Source of the DNA: Bacteroidales bacterium
GTDB taxonomy: Bacteria > Bacteroidota > Bacteroidia > Bacteroidales > UBA932
Direction: 5' to 3'
Length of the DNA stretch: 64,000 nucleotides
Assembly (NCBI GenBank): GCA_017452265.1
Contig: JAFTMS010000032.1
Location: 1-64,000 of the forward strand
Position 1 is the first letter of the stretch, and every line of letters begins with the position of its first letter. Both the position numbers and the translations under genes were made by a program. The notes under the pieces are model-generated. The model saw nothing but the letters and a program-made list of their open reading frames with translations, was not told where the DNA came from and ran no database searches. Below, in pieces: positions 1 to 8,325 of this stretch.

Positions 1-85
1 CTGCTCCGGGAAATCGCGCCTTTTTCCGGAGCAGTCATGCAAAAACCCTTGGTGCTCCGGAAAAAGGCGCGATTCTCCGGAGCAC
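1..85. repeat. Pair of inverted 34-nt palindromic units (REP/BIME-like)
   Basis: Positions 1-34 and 52-85 are each a hairpin with 9-bp arms (CTGCTCCGG/CCGGAGCAG and GTGCTCCGG/CCGGAGCAC). The second unit is almost the reverse complement of the first, including the central GCGCC/GGCGC and the A/T run, and a 17-nt spacer separates them. This is the architecture of a bacterial interspersed palindromic pair. The array may continue to the left of the window. Function is unknown; transcript-end protection or a target of a REP-associated transposase are possibilities. Confidence 0.7.
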
Positions 86-328
86 TTCCAGTAATCTCTG
101 CTCGGCGCTGCAATCAGCGCTGTCATTCTGCGTGACAGAATAGCGTGTATAAAATGCAATCGCTTGCTGCTCAATAGATTAGCTGAGGTGCGTGCTCCCC
201 AAAGGGAGCACGCACTTTCTGCAAAGTGGTGAGAATCAGCGGTTTCGTTATGATTGTCATTCCCAAGGATGACTTCTCCCACTATTGAAATCAGACATGC
301 TGAAGATGGGCGATATGGATTATCGGTC
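86..328. other. Gene-free stretch with several hairpins
   Basis: No convincing reading frame is seen between the palindromic pair and the end of the CoA-transferase gene. The stretch holds GCGCTG-CAAT-CAGCGC (105-120), an ATTCTG/CAGAAT inverted repeat (125-141) and a strong 12-bp stem at 188-215. No tRNA-like fold was recognised. Confidence 0.5.
188..215. terminator. Strong 12-bp hairpin, probable bidirectional terminator
   Basis: GTGCGTGCTCCC (188-199) pairs perfectly with GGGAGCACGCAC (204-215) around a CAAA loop, followed on the + strand by a short TTTCT. It lies 114 nt beyond the stop of the minus-strand CoA-transferase gene, so it could end that transcript or one entering from the left. 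The U-tract is weak, so the terminator role is an inference. Confidence 0.45.
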
Positions 329-1630
329 TCAGACCTTGTGGTAGTGCGGGCCGAAGCGCTCGAAGGCAGCACGGTCAAGGGATTCCCGGTGATCCGGATG
401 CGCGATGCTTATGAGCAGTTTTGCGCGTTCCTGCATCGATTTTCCGTAGAGGTCCACCGCTCCGTATTCCGTCACGACATAATGCACGTGCGGCCTTGTG
501 GTCACGATTCCGCCTCCCTCGATGATTGTCGGCGCAATCTTGCTTCCTCCCTTGTTCGTGCATGACGGCATGGCGATTATGGCTTTCCCCTGTGGCGCAA
601 GCGAAGCTCCGTACACAAAATCCACCTGTCCGCCGACTCCCGAATAGAACTTCGTTCCGATGGAGTCCGCGCAGACCTGTCCCGTGAGGTCGATCTGAAC
701 GGCTGAATTTATGGCCGTCATCTTAGGGTTCTTCGATATCACGAAAGGATCGTTGGTGTATCCGACGTCCATCATTGCCACCATAGGATTATCGTCGATG
801 AAGTCATATACCTTCTGTGAGCCCATCAGGAAGGTCGAGACGAGCTTGCCCTTGTCGGTCACCTTGTTCGAACCGTCGATCACGCCCTTCTCCACAAGTT
901 CCAGCACTCCGTCCGCAAACATCTCCGTGTGGATTCCGAGATGCTTATGCCCTCCCAACTGTGCCAGCACTGCATTCGGAATGGCTCCGATGCCCATCTG
1001 AAGGCATGCCCCGTCGTCTATAAGTTCTGCACAATGCCTTCCGATCGCCGTCTCCACTTCGTTCGGTTCGCTGAAATGTGCCGGCTCAAGCGGTGTGTCT
1101 CCCTCTACGAAAATATCAATCATCGACATCGGAATCATCGCCTGTCCCCAGGCACGCGGCACGTTCCTGTTTACGACCGCTATGACAGTCTTTGCACATT
1201 CGATGGCCGCAAGAGTGGCGTCTACGGACGTTCCCAGTGATACAAATCCATGCTTGTCCGGAGGGCAGACCTGGATCATCGCCACGTCGCACGGCAGCGC
1301 CCCGCATCTGTAGAGCTTCTGCGTCTCGCTCAGGAAGACCGGGATATAATCCGCATATCCGCTCTGCACTCCTTTGCGCACGTTCGCGCCGATGAAGAAT
1401 CCCTGATGGAAGAATATACCGTCGAACTTAGGGTCGGCATAGGGAGCCGGGCCTTCAGTGTGCAGGTGATGTATCTTCACATCCCGTATTTCCCCACGCT
1501 CGCCACGTGCGCAGAGCGCATCGATAAGCAGTCTCGGAGCGCTTGCTACGCTGCTCAGATGTATATGGTCGCCCGATTTCACGACCTTGACGGCCTCTTC
1601 AGCCGAAACGAACTTGATTTCCTTCTGCAT
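329..1630 (-). CDS. Acetyl-CoA hydrolase/transferase family CoA-transferase (4-hydroxybutyrate or butyrate:acetate type)
   Basis: This 433-aa protein matches the family that moves CoA between short-chain carboxylates, such as 4-hydroxybutyrate or butyryl-CoA with acetate, in the cytoplasm. The catalytic glutamate that forms the glutamyl-CoA thioester is probably E236 in GIHTEMFADG. The CoA-binding signatures GIGAIPNAV (213-221) and a later GVGGQVDF are present. Length is normal for the family. It is a single gene with its own promoter, diverging from mazG, and the nearest downstream feature is a hairpin. No butyrate or succinate pathway gene is adjacent, so the exact acyl substrate cannot be told from context. 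Confidence 0.85.
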   Translation of the reverse strand: MQKEIKFVSAEEAVKVVKSGDHIHLSSVASAPRLLIDALCARGERGEIRDVKIHHLHTEGPAPYADPKFDGIFFHQGFFIGANVRKGVQSGYADYIPVFLSETQKLYRCGALPCDVAMIQVCPPDKHGFVSLGTSVDATLAAIECAKTVIAVVNRNVPRAWGQAMIPMSMIDIFVEGDTPLEPAHFSEPNEVETAIGRHCAELIDDGACLQMGIGAIPNAVLAQLGGHKHLGIHTEMFADGVLELVEKGVIDGSNKVTDKGKLVSTFLMGSQKVYDFIDDNPMVAMMDVGYTNDPFVISKNPKMTAINSAVQIDLTGQVCADSIGTKFYSGVGGQVDFVYGASLAPQGKAIIAMPSCTNKGGSKIAPTIIEGGGIVTTRPHVHYVVTEYGAVDLYGKSMQERAKLLISIAHPDHRESLDRAAFERFGPHYHKV

Positions 1631-1649
1631 AAATATGTAGTTGACGCCT

Positions 1650-1657
1650 CAAAGATA
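1650..1657 (-). promoter_or_regulatory. -7 promoter element for the CoA-transferase gene
   Basis: The minus strand reads TATCTTTG here, a perfect Bacteroidota TAnnTTTG element about 20 nt upstream of the start at 1630. No clear TTTG -33 box is seen. It lies almost back to back with the mazG element at 1669-1676. Confidence 0.6.
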
Positions 1658-1668
1658 GGATTTTTTCT

Positions 1669-1676
1669 TAATTTTG
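1669..1676 (+). promoter_or_regulatory. -7 promoter element for the mazG operon
   Basis: TAATTTTG fits TAnnTTTG and lies 31 nt before the mazG start at 1708. The -33 region is poor: a TTG at 1641-1643 is a few bases too far upstream. Confidence 0.55.
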
Positions 1677-1707
1677 CACCCGGTCAACAAGAATCTTTGG
1701 AACGATT

Positions 1708-2526
1708 ATGCATACACGCGAAGAAAAGCTTCAGGCATTCGGCCGTATACTGGATGTTCTGGATGAATTGAGGGAAAAGTGCCCTTGGGACAGGAAGCAG
1801 ACCAATGAGTCGCTCCGTCCGCAGACAATAGAGGAAGTTTATGAACTCAGCGACGCCATCCTGAAAGGGGAGGAACACGAACTGTCGAAGGAACTGGGAG
1901 ATGTGCTTCTCCATGTGCTCTTCTATGCCAAGATAGGCGAGGAAAAGCAGCATTTCGACATCGTGGACGTCATCAGTTTCCTGTGCGATAAGCTGATATA
2001 CCGCCATCCGCACGTGTTCTCAAGCGCTGAGGTGGGCGATGCTGAAGACGTCATAAAACAGTGGGAGATGCTCAAGACAAAGGAGAAGGACGGCAACAAG
2101 AGGGTGCTTTCTGGAGTGCCGGACACGCTTCCGCCGCTTCTGAAGGCATACAGGATGCAGGACAAGGCCCGTGGAGTGGGCTTCGACTGGGAGAAGAAGG
2201 AGCAGGTCTGGGACAAGGTGAAGGAGGAAATGGGTGAGTATCAGGCGGAGCTGGACGCGATGGCTGAGGCACAGACGGAAGAGGAAAAGGCTGCGGCATA
2301 CGACCGCGCAGAGGATGAATTGGGAGATTTCCTGTTCGCAACGGTCAATGCGGCGAGGCTTTATGGTCTGAATCCGGATACAGCCCTTGAACGCACGTGT
2401 GCGAAGTTCAAGCGTCGCTTCACATATCTTGAAGAACATACTATCCGTCAGGGCCGCGACCTCAAGGACATGACGCTTGCCGAAATGGACGCGATCTGGG
2501 ACGAAGGCAAAGCTAAAGGGTTATGA
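1708..2526 (+). CDS. mazG: Nucleoside triphosphate pyrophosphohydrolase MazG
   Basis: MazG hydrolyses (d)NTPs to NMP and pyrophosphate and acts in nucleotide-pool housekeeping. The 272-aa product carries two tandem MazG domains. The first has the conserved CPWD..QT region (residues 25-32), the metal-binding EEVYE (42-46) and ELGD (62-65). The second has EEMGEYQ and DELGDF near residues 179-215. The length matches the double-domain family. Its last codons overlap the next gene by 4 nt (ATGA), which indicates translational coupling with tcdA. Confidence 0.93.
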   Translation: MHTREEKLQAFGRILDVLDELREKCPWDRKQTNESLRPQTIEEVYELSDAILKGEEHELSKELGDVLLHVLFYAKIGEEKQHFDIVDVISFLCDKLIYRHPHVFSSAEVGDAEDVIKQWEMLKTKEKDGNKRVLSGVPDTLPPLLKAYRMQDKARGVGFDWEKKEQVWDKVKEEMGEYQAELDAMAEAQTEEEKAAAYDRAEDELGDFLFATVNAARLYGLNPDTALERTCAKFKRRFTYLEEHTIRQGRDLKDMTLAEMDAIWDEGKAKGL

Positions 2527-3254
2527 TGGGCTGGCAGGAAAGAACGGCCATGCTCGTGGGAGAAGAAATGCTTGAACATTTCCGGAACTCGACCGTGGCG
2601 GTCATAGGTGTCGGAGGTGTCGGCGGATATGCTGCTGAGATGGTCGTGCGTGCAGGTGTAGGCCATATCATAATCCTCGACAGTGACGAGGTGTCGGCCA
2701 GCAACAGGAACCGTCAGCTGCTCGCATTGGAGTCTACGGTGGGAAGGCCTAAGTGCGATGTGTTGTCCGAGCGTCTCAGGGACATAAATCCGGAACTGGA
2801 AATCACTGTCATAAAGGAGTATCTCGAGGCGGAAAAGGCTGCGGAGCTACTGGGAGGATATAAGATAGACTTTCTCGTGGATGCCATCGATACGCTTTCA
2901 CCTAAGCTGCACCTTATAAAGTACTGCGTCGACAACGGCATTCCGCTCGTCTCGTCGATGGGGGCCGGGGCGAAGTTCGATGCCACGAAGGTGCGCCTGA
3001 CGGATGTCTCGAAGTCCTTCAACTGTCCGCTGGCCTATATCGTCCGCAAAAGGCTGCGCCACATGGGTATCAAAAAGGGATTTCAGGTGGTCTTTTCGGA
3101 GGAGCTTCCGGACAAGGATTCGATAGTGCCTTGCGAGGACAGGAACAAGAAGTCGCAGGTGGGCACGATATCATATATACCTGCCGTGTTCGGCTGTGTA
3201 TGTGCCCAGGTGGCGGTTCAGCATCTCATGACGACAGCTCCGACTGCCGAATAG
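2523..3254 (+). CDS. tcdA: tRNA threonylcarbamoyladenosine dehydratase (E1-like ThiF family)
   Basis: The product (243 aa) is an ATP-dependent E1-like enzyme expected to cyclise t6A37 of tRNA to ct6A. The nucleotide-binding glycine loop GVGGVGGYAAE is near residue 27. The acceptor-side motif DSDEVSASNRNRQ and the family C-terminal GTISYIPAVFGC are both present. The start overlaps the mazG stop by 4 nt. The alternative, a generic ThiF/MoeB-like adenylyltransferase, is less likely because the C-terminal signature and length fit TcdA. Confidence 0.9.
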   Translation: MMGWQERTAMLVGEEMLEHFRNSTVAVIGVGGVGGYAAEMVVRAGVGHIIILDSDEVSASNRNRQLLALESTVGRPKCDVLSERLRDINPELEITVIKEYLEAEKAAELLGGYKIDFLVDAIDTLSPKLHLIKYCVDNGIPLVSSMGAGAKFDATKVRLTDVSKSFNCPLAYIVRKRLRHMGIKKGFQVVFSEELPDKDSIVPCEDRNKKSQVGTISYIPAVFGCVCAQVAVQHLMTTAPTAE

Positions 3255-3298
3255 GAGTCACTTGTTGTCAAAAGGACTGAATATCCGACTTTTTTTAT

Positions 3299-3306
3299 TA
3301 CTTTTG
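3299..3306 (+). promoter_or_regulatory. -7 promoter element for the YghO-like gene
   Basis: TACTTTTG matches TAnnTTTG and lies 58 nt before the chosen start at 3365. This position favours 3365 over an in-frame upstream ATG at 3311, which would sit at or just before the transcription start. Confidence 0.5.
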
Positions 3307-3364
3307 CGGATTGTTGTGCGAATTTTGCGGCCTGAAACCGTTTACGACAATTGGGATTGCAATC

Positions 3365-4483
3365 ATGAAGTACAAGGTAAGGGAGGTCAAGACGAAAAGA
3401 GACCTCAGGAGATTCATCCGTTTCATAGACGAACTTTACAAGGGCTGTGATATGTATGTGCCCCCGCTCCATAAGGGACAGGAACATGAACTTATGCATT
3501 CGAGTGCGCTGGAGTACTGCACGAGAAAGATGTGGATCGTTGAGGACGAGGCGGGGAAGACGGCAGGACGCATCTGCTGCATACTGAATCCGCGTTACAA
3601 CGAGAAATACGGTACGAAGAAGGCTCGTTTCGGCTGGTTCGACACGGTGAACGACATAGAGGTGGCACGTCTGCTGATATCCACGGCTTCGCAGTGGGCT
3701 AAGGAGAACGGCATGACTGAGATACACGGGCCGCTTCAGTACAACACTTTCGGCCGTCAGGGTATGCTGGTCGAGGGGTTTGACAAGCTTCCGCCGTTTT
3801 CGTGCCTGTACAACTATCCCTATTATGTGGATCTGATGGAGCAGCTCGGCTTTGAGAAGGAATGCGACTGGATACAGTACAGGATGCCTGCCGATCAGGG
3901 AGTGGACGAGAGGATGGAGGGCATAGCGCAGAGGCTTATGGAAAGGTACAGGCTCAAGGTCGCGGACTTTGACGAGCTGAAGAAGGACAGGGAGAATTTC
4001 CGCAGGTTCTTCAAGGCATACAACGAAAGCTTCGACGGAAAGGTATATAATTTTGTACCTTTTACGGATGCAGAGATAGAAGAGGAGACGGATCAGATAA
4101 TGAGTCAGCTGGATTCGAAGCTGTGCTGCGTGCTTGTGGACGAAGATGGTGAAATCGCGGCATTCGGCATATCGATGACATGTCTGTCGAGGGCGATGCA
4201 GAAGGCTCGCGGCAGCCTGTTCCCGTTCGGCTGGTATCATGTGCTGAAGGCACGCAGGAATTATGAAAACATAGACCTGATGATAAACGGAGCCTCGCCG
4301 AAATGGCAGAAGACAGGAATATCATCGGTGTACCACTGCATCATGGCGAAGCAGTACAAGGATGCCGGATGCAGGTGGGCGGTGGCAAATCCGCAGATAG
4401 AGACGAACAGTGCAGTGAACGTGTGGGGACGCTACGAGAACGAGTTATGGCTCCGCCGTCGCTGCTGGATAAGGAAAATATAA
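3365..4483 (+). CDS. YghO-like GNAT-fold acyltransferase of unknown substrate
   Basis: The 372-aa product resembles the E. coli YghO group of acyl-CoA N-acyltransferase-fold proteins. The family core HGPLQYNTFGRQGMLVEGFD lies near residues 121-140, followed by a YNYPYYVDLMEQLGFEKECDW segment. A second GNAT-like half near the C-terminus includes NPQIETNSAVN. I chose the ATG at 3365 because the protein starts cleanly there with MKYKVREV and the promoter lies upstream; 3311 is the longer alternative. No signal peptide or membrane segment is seen. Substrate is unknown. prfA follows after 10 nt, so the two are probably co-transcribed. Confidence 0.7.
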   Translation: MKYKVREVKTKRDLRRFIRFIDELYKGCDMYVPPLHKGQEHELMHSSALEYCTRKMWIVEDEAGKTAGRICCILNPRYNEKYGTKKARFGWFDTVNDIEVARLLISTASQWAKENGMTEIHGPLQYNTFGRQGMLVEGFDKLPPFSCLYNYPYYVDLMEQLGFEKECDWIQYRMPADQGVDERMEGIAQRLMERYRLKVADFDELKKDRENFRRFFKAYNESFDGKVYNFVPFTDAEIEEETDQIMSQLDSKLCCVLVDEDGEIAAFGISMTCLSRAMQKARGSLFPFGWYHVLKARRNYENIDLMINGASPKWQKTGISSVYHCIMAKQYKDAGCRWAVANPQIETNSAVNVWGRYENELWLRRRCWIRKI

Positions 4484-4493
4484 AGAAACACAT

Positions 4494-5576
4494 ATGGCAG
4501 AAAATTCACTTTTGGAGAAGGTCATGGGCCTTCAGCAGAAATACGAGTCGCTTCAGGCACAGCTTTCGGATCCTGAGGTGATTTCCGATATGAAGAAGTT
4601 CGTGCAGCTCAACAAGGAATACAAGGAGCTCACGCCTATCATAGAGGCCGGAAACGAGTTCAAGAGGATCCTTGAGAACTACGACATGGCAAAGGAAATC
4701 CTCGCGACCGAAAAGGATGAGGATCTGAGGGATATGGCTAAGGAGGAAATCGCTGAGATCGAGCCGACGCTTCCTGAATGGGAGGAGAAGATCAAGCTGC
4801 TTCTGATACCGGCAGATCCCCAGGACAGCAAGAATGCTATTCTTGAGATTCGTGGCGGTTCCGGCGGAGACGAGGCTGCAATTTTCGCGGGAGACCTTTT
4901 CCGTATGTATTCGAAGTACTGCGAGACGAGAGGCTGGAAGATGGAGGTGACCAACCAGGCCGAAGGCGCAGCAGGCGGTTTCAAGGAAATCGTGTGCAAG
5001 GTGTCGGGAGACGGCGTATACGGAGTGCTCAAATATGAGTCCGGCGTGCATCGCGTGCAGCGTGTGCCGCAGACGGAGACTCAGGGGCGTGTCCATACGT
5101 CAGCAGCGTCAGTCGCTGTGCTTCCGGAAGCGGATGAATTTGATATCGAATTGAATATGAATGATATACGTAAGGATACATTCTGTTCGTCTGGCCCGGG
5201 CGGACAGTCCGTCAACACGACTTATTCCGCAATACGCCTTACGCATATCCCTTCAGGACTGGTGGTGCAGTGTCAGGACGAGAAGTCACAGCTGAAGAAC
5301 TTCGACAAGGCCCTCGCCGAGCTCCGTACCCGTCTGTACAATCTCGAATATGAGAAGTATCTTGCAGAGATTTCCGCAAAGAGGAAGACCATGGTTGCAG
5401 GTGGCGACCGTTCGGCGAAGATCCGTACATACAACTACCCTCAGTCCCGTGTGACAGATCACCGCATCAACTATACGATGTACAACCTTCCGGTATTCAT
5501 GGACGGAGCCATCCAGGAAGTCCTCGACCAGCTTCAGATAGCCGAGAACGCTGAACGCCTCAAGGCTGCCGAATAA
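4494..5576 (+). CDS. prfA: Peptide chain release factor 1
   Basis: RF1 recognises UAA and UAG codons and triggers peptide release on the ribosome. The 360-aa protein is full length. The peptidyl-hydrolysis motif GGQ is at residues 236-238 within SSGPGGQSVNTT. The anticodon-like tripeptide is PQT (192-194, in RVPQTETQG), the P-x-T form of RF1 rather than the SPF of RF2. An N-terminal coiled-coil region (about 1-100) is also typical. Confidence 0.97.
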   Translation: MAENSLLEKVMGLQQKYESLQAQLSDPEVISDMKKFVQLNKEYKELTPIIEAGNEFKRILENYDMAKEILATEKDEDLRDMAKEEIAEIEPTLPEWEEKIKLLLIPADPQDSKNAILEIRGGSGGDEAAIFAGDLFRMYSKYCETRGWKMEVTNQAEGAAGGFKEIVCKVSGDGVYGVLKYESGVHRVQRVPQTETQGRVHTSAASVAVLPEADEFDIELNMNDIRKDTFCSSGPGGQSVNTTYSAIRLTHIPSGLVVQCQDEKSQLKNFDKALAELRTRLYNLEYEKYLAEISAKRKTMVAGGDRSAKIRTYNYPQSRVTDHRINYTMYNLPVFMDGAIQEVLDQLQIAENAERLKAAE

Positions 5577-5691
5577 GAGACCATGAATGCTTCAGATACT
5601 TTGAGGCATTTCTTGTCGGCGGCGACAGACAGTCAGTCAGCTTTGCGGTATGATGAAAAAAGAAAAATCAATTTCATTAAAGAAAATCATA

Positions 5692-8232
5692 ATGAAGAGA
5701 TCATTGTCATCTATGATGGCTGCACTGCTTCTTGTGTGCAGCTGCGAGGATCCGGGACTGCTTGAGCAGTTTGGCATTTCACCAGGAGAATTGGATTCTT
5801 CCAACATTTCTGAAAGGCTTGATGACCTCGAAGACAGGGTTTCAAAGCTTGAGGCATGGTGTGATGCCGCGAACAGCAATATAACTGCTTTGCAGGCAGC
5901 GGTGCAGGCTCTCGAATCTGAGGACTGCATTGTCGAGATTGTCCCGATAGAGGAAAATGGAGCAGAAGTCGGATACAGGTTTGAATTCAAAAGCGGAAAG
6001 ACCATATCTGTATATTTATACGGAAATTCAGAAGATGGATTTTCTGGCGGAACCATGCCGGCAATTGCGGTAAAGCAGGATACTGATGGCTCATGGTATT
6101 GGACGATTGATGGTGAGTGGCTTTACAATGAGGAAGGGAAGAAGGTGCCGGCAGTTGGAGCAACACCGAAAATCAAGATTGAGGACAATGTCTGGTATGT
6201 TTCATATGATGAAGGCAAGACGTGGACCGCAGCAGGTGATGCGGGTGATGGTGCCGTATCCGGTGGATCTGTCTTTTCATCTGTGGAGTATGACAAGGAT
6301 TATGTTTACTTCACTTTGACGGACGGTTCTCTGCTGACTGTGCAGAGAGCGGCGGACTTTGATATAGTGTTTGAGGGTGGTAATGAACAGGTATATTCTC
6401 CAAATGACATCCTTGAGGTCGCCTATACGATAGCAGGAGGTGATGAAATGTCCATTGTCAAGGCATTTGCGTCTGAAGGATGGAGCGCGAAAGTGGAAAA
6501 GACCGATGCCGTGTCCGGAATCATCAGAGTGACGTCGCCAAGTGAATCAATGGATGGTGAAATCATTGTCTTTGTATCTGACGGACGTGACAAGACCTTG
6601 ATGCGTACTTTGTCATTTGAGTCCGGTGTGATGTCGATAATCGACGACACATACACTGTCGGTCATGAAGCGGCTACAATCGAGGTCAGGTTGACGACGA
6701 ATCTTGATTATATGGTACAGACTGATGCTGAATGGCTTTCAGTTGCTGCAGGAACGAAGGCGGTAATGCGTGAAGACGTTCTCGTCGTGACCGTTGAAGA
6801 GAATACCAGAGGACCAAGAACAGCAAAGATAAGGTTATCAAGCACATCAGGGCATGAATTGCAGACAATCAGCATATATCAGGAGAAAGACCCTGACAGT
6901 ACTTATTGGGGAATAATAGGCGGTCTTAACAATTGGTCGGACGACTTGTTCATGGATGAGATTGCTGATGGCTTGTGGGTTGCTTATAATGTAGCTTTTG
7001 AACAGGAAATCAATGAATTCAAGATAAGGGCAAATGAAGATTGGGGTGTGGTGTACGGAATGAAGGAGGATCAGATGCTCGATGTTGACCATTATTATAA
7101 GTTGATGTTGGTTTCAGAAGGAGGATGCTGTAATATTCGTGTGCCTCAAGGTGTCTATGATATATATCTTGACGTCAACAATGAACGTCTGTATGTCATG
7201 ACTCCTGGGAAAAGCATAGATGAGGCTTTAAACGGTACTTCTGTCGTGTTATGGGAAGGTGAACATAATATGGGCAGCTGGGATTATATGTATTCATTGT
7301 CTTGGGGAACGTATGACTGGTCAATACTTAAGGCAGGTATGGAAATCATTGCCTGTTTTGATGTCCACGCAGCTGTTGACAGTCGCTTTCAGATAGTGAG
7401 TGCCTGGTCATGGAATATTCTGTCTGGTCTGTCATTATCGGATGGCTATGATGGAGTTGCCGTTCCTTTGGAAAACTCCATGACGGAATTAAGGCTGACC
7501 TTGACTCAGGAGGATGTAGATGCCATTCAGGAAAGCAATGCCGGCATAGTTATCGGAGGCTGTGGATATACACTTACTAAAGTGGTGTTGGACAAATCAA
7601 TTTATGATGTTGAAAACAAACCGATCAATGGGGAACAAGAGGAAAATTATCCTTTGTCTGATGATTTTGATGAGTCGGAGCGATATATAGGATTGACTGA
7701 TATTGATATAAACATTGAACTTCCTATTTCAGATCCGATTCTTCATTATCAATTAACAGATGCTCAAGAGTTACTACAATTATCGGCTGAACAGATACGA
7801 TATCATATGGATAATGCTGTTTTCGATACAGACGGGAATCTTGTCAAGGGAATGAGGGTGTGCTCTGTGTATGATTACGGATGTGTCGATATGGAAATGG
7901 ATAATAATGGCCGCCTTGGTGGATGGCTTGATTCTGAAGGTCAGCCTGTTCCGTATCTGTCAGAGACTTCTGTACTTGCAATTTCTATGAGATGTTATAA
8001 AAATTACAATGATGAATGGTGTTTCTATGATTATGTTTCTTATCAATTGGAGAACATAAATGGTGAAGATAATGCTTGGGGTAACAACAAATATACAAAT
8101 GCAGTTAATGATGCATTAGGAAAGACGATACATTATACGTATCGCATTACTTATCTTCCGGAATCTGCTGATGGGGATATCTCTTTAGCAACAATTGTCA
8201 ATATTCATTATCAAGTGCATGTTGTGGAATAA
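5692..8232 (+). CDS. Large surface lipoprotein with DUF4988-like N-terminus, BACON-like and SusE/F-like domains
   Basis: The predicted product (846 aa from this start) begins with a lipoprotein signal, MKRSLSSMMAALLLVCSC, with C18 the likely lipidated cysteine. An upstream in-frame ATG at 5650 would add 14 charged residues before the signal and is less likely. A short coiled coil (about residues 35-75) leads into a DUF4988/PL29-N-terminal-like region containing the tandem motifs WTIDGEWL and WYVSYDEGKTW. Two BACON-like Ig repeats follow (about 220-400), then a SusE/F-like carbohydrate-binding-type domain starting GIIGGLNNW (about 405-500), a jelly-roll-like segment, and a C-terminal region resembling DUF4859. 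It stands alone with no SusC/SusD beside it. The 3' third is visibly more A/T-rich than the neighbours, which suggests transfer or domain shuffling. Ligand unknown. Confidence 0.7.
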   Translation: MKRSLSSMMAALLLVCSCEDPGLLEQFGISPGELDSSNISERLDDLEDRVSKLEAWCDAANSNITALQAAVQALESEDCIVEIVPIEENGAEVGYRFEFKSGKTISVYLYGNSEDGFSGGTMPAIAVKQDTDGSWYWTIDGEWLYNEEGKKVPAVGATPKIKIEDNVWYVSYDEGKTWTAAGDAGDGAVSGGSVFSSVEYDKDYVYFTLTDGSLLTVQRAADFDIVFEGGNEQVYSPNDILEVAYTIAGGDEMSIVKAFASEGWSAKVEKTDAVSGIIRVTSPSESMDGEIIVFVSDGRDKTLMRTLSFESGVMSIIDDTYTVGHEAATIEVRLTTNLDYMVQTDAEWLSVAAGTKAVMREDVLVVTVEENTRGPRTAKIRLSSTSGHELQTISIYQEKDPDSTYWGIIGGLNNWSDDLFMDEIADGLWVAYNVAFEQEINEFKIRANEDWGVVYGMKEDQMLDVDHYYKLMLVSEGGCCNIRVPQGVYDIYLDVNNERLYVMTPGKSIDEALNGTSVVLWEGEHNMGSWDYMYSLSWGTYDWSILKAGMEIIACFDVHAAVDSRFQIVSAWSWNILSGLSLSDGYDGVAVPLENSMTELRLTLTQEDVDAIQESNAGIVIGGCGYTLTKVVLDKSIYDVENKPINGEQEENYPLSDDFDESERYIGLTDIDINIELPISDPILHYQLTDAQELLQLSAEQIRYHMDNAVFDTDGNLVKGMRVCSVYDYGCVDMEMDNNGRLGGWLDSEGQPVPYLSETSVLAISMRCYKNYNDEWCFYDYVSYQLENINGEDNAWGNNKYTNAVNDALGKTIHYTYRITYLPESADGDISLATIVNIHYQVHVVE

Positions 8233-8252
8233 ACAGTAATTTGATAATCAGA

Positions 8253-8282
8253 TTGACATTGCCCATAAAAATACTATCTTTG
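8253..8282 (+). promoter_or_regulatory. Bacteroidota-type promoter of the AAA/PD-(D/E)XK gene
   Basis: A TTG at 8253-8255 and TATCTTTG at 8275-8282 are separated by exactly 19 nt, 43 nt upstream of the start codon at 8326. Confidence 0.7.
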
Positions 8283-8325
8283 TGGGAACAATGTTTGATT
8301 TTGGTACTGGAGATGCCGCAATATC

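Noticed and set aside
254..565. 103-codon + strand frame at the left edge
   Set aside because: It runs mostly antisense to the end of the CoA-transferase gene and has no recognisable protein features.
1250..1771. 173-codon + strand frame spanning the CoA-transferase 5' part and mazG start
   Set aside because: Antisense to one real gene and out of frame with another; crosses both promoters.
3218..4240. 340-codon minus-strand frame
   Set aside because: Mirror of the YghO-like gene; composition typical of an antisense shadow.
5583..5765. 60-codon frame after prfA
   Set aside because: Overlaps the start of the large lipoprotein gene out of frame and lacks any feature.
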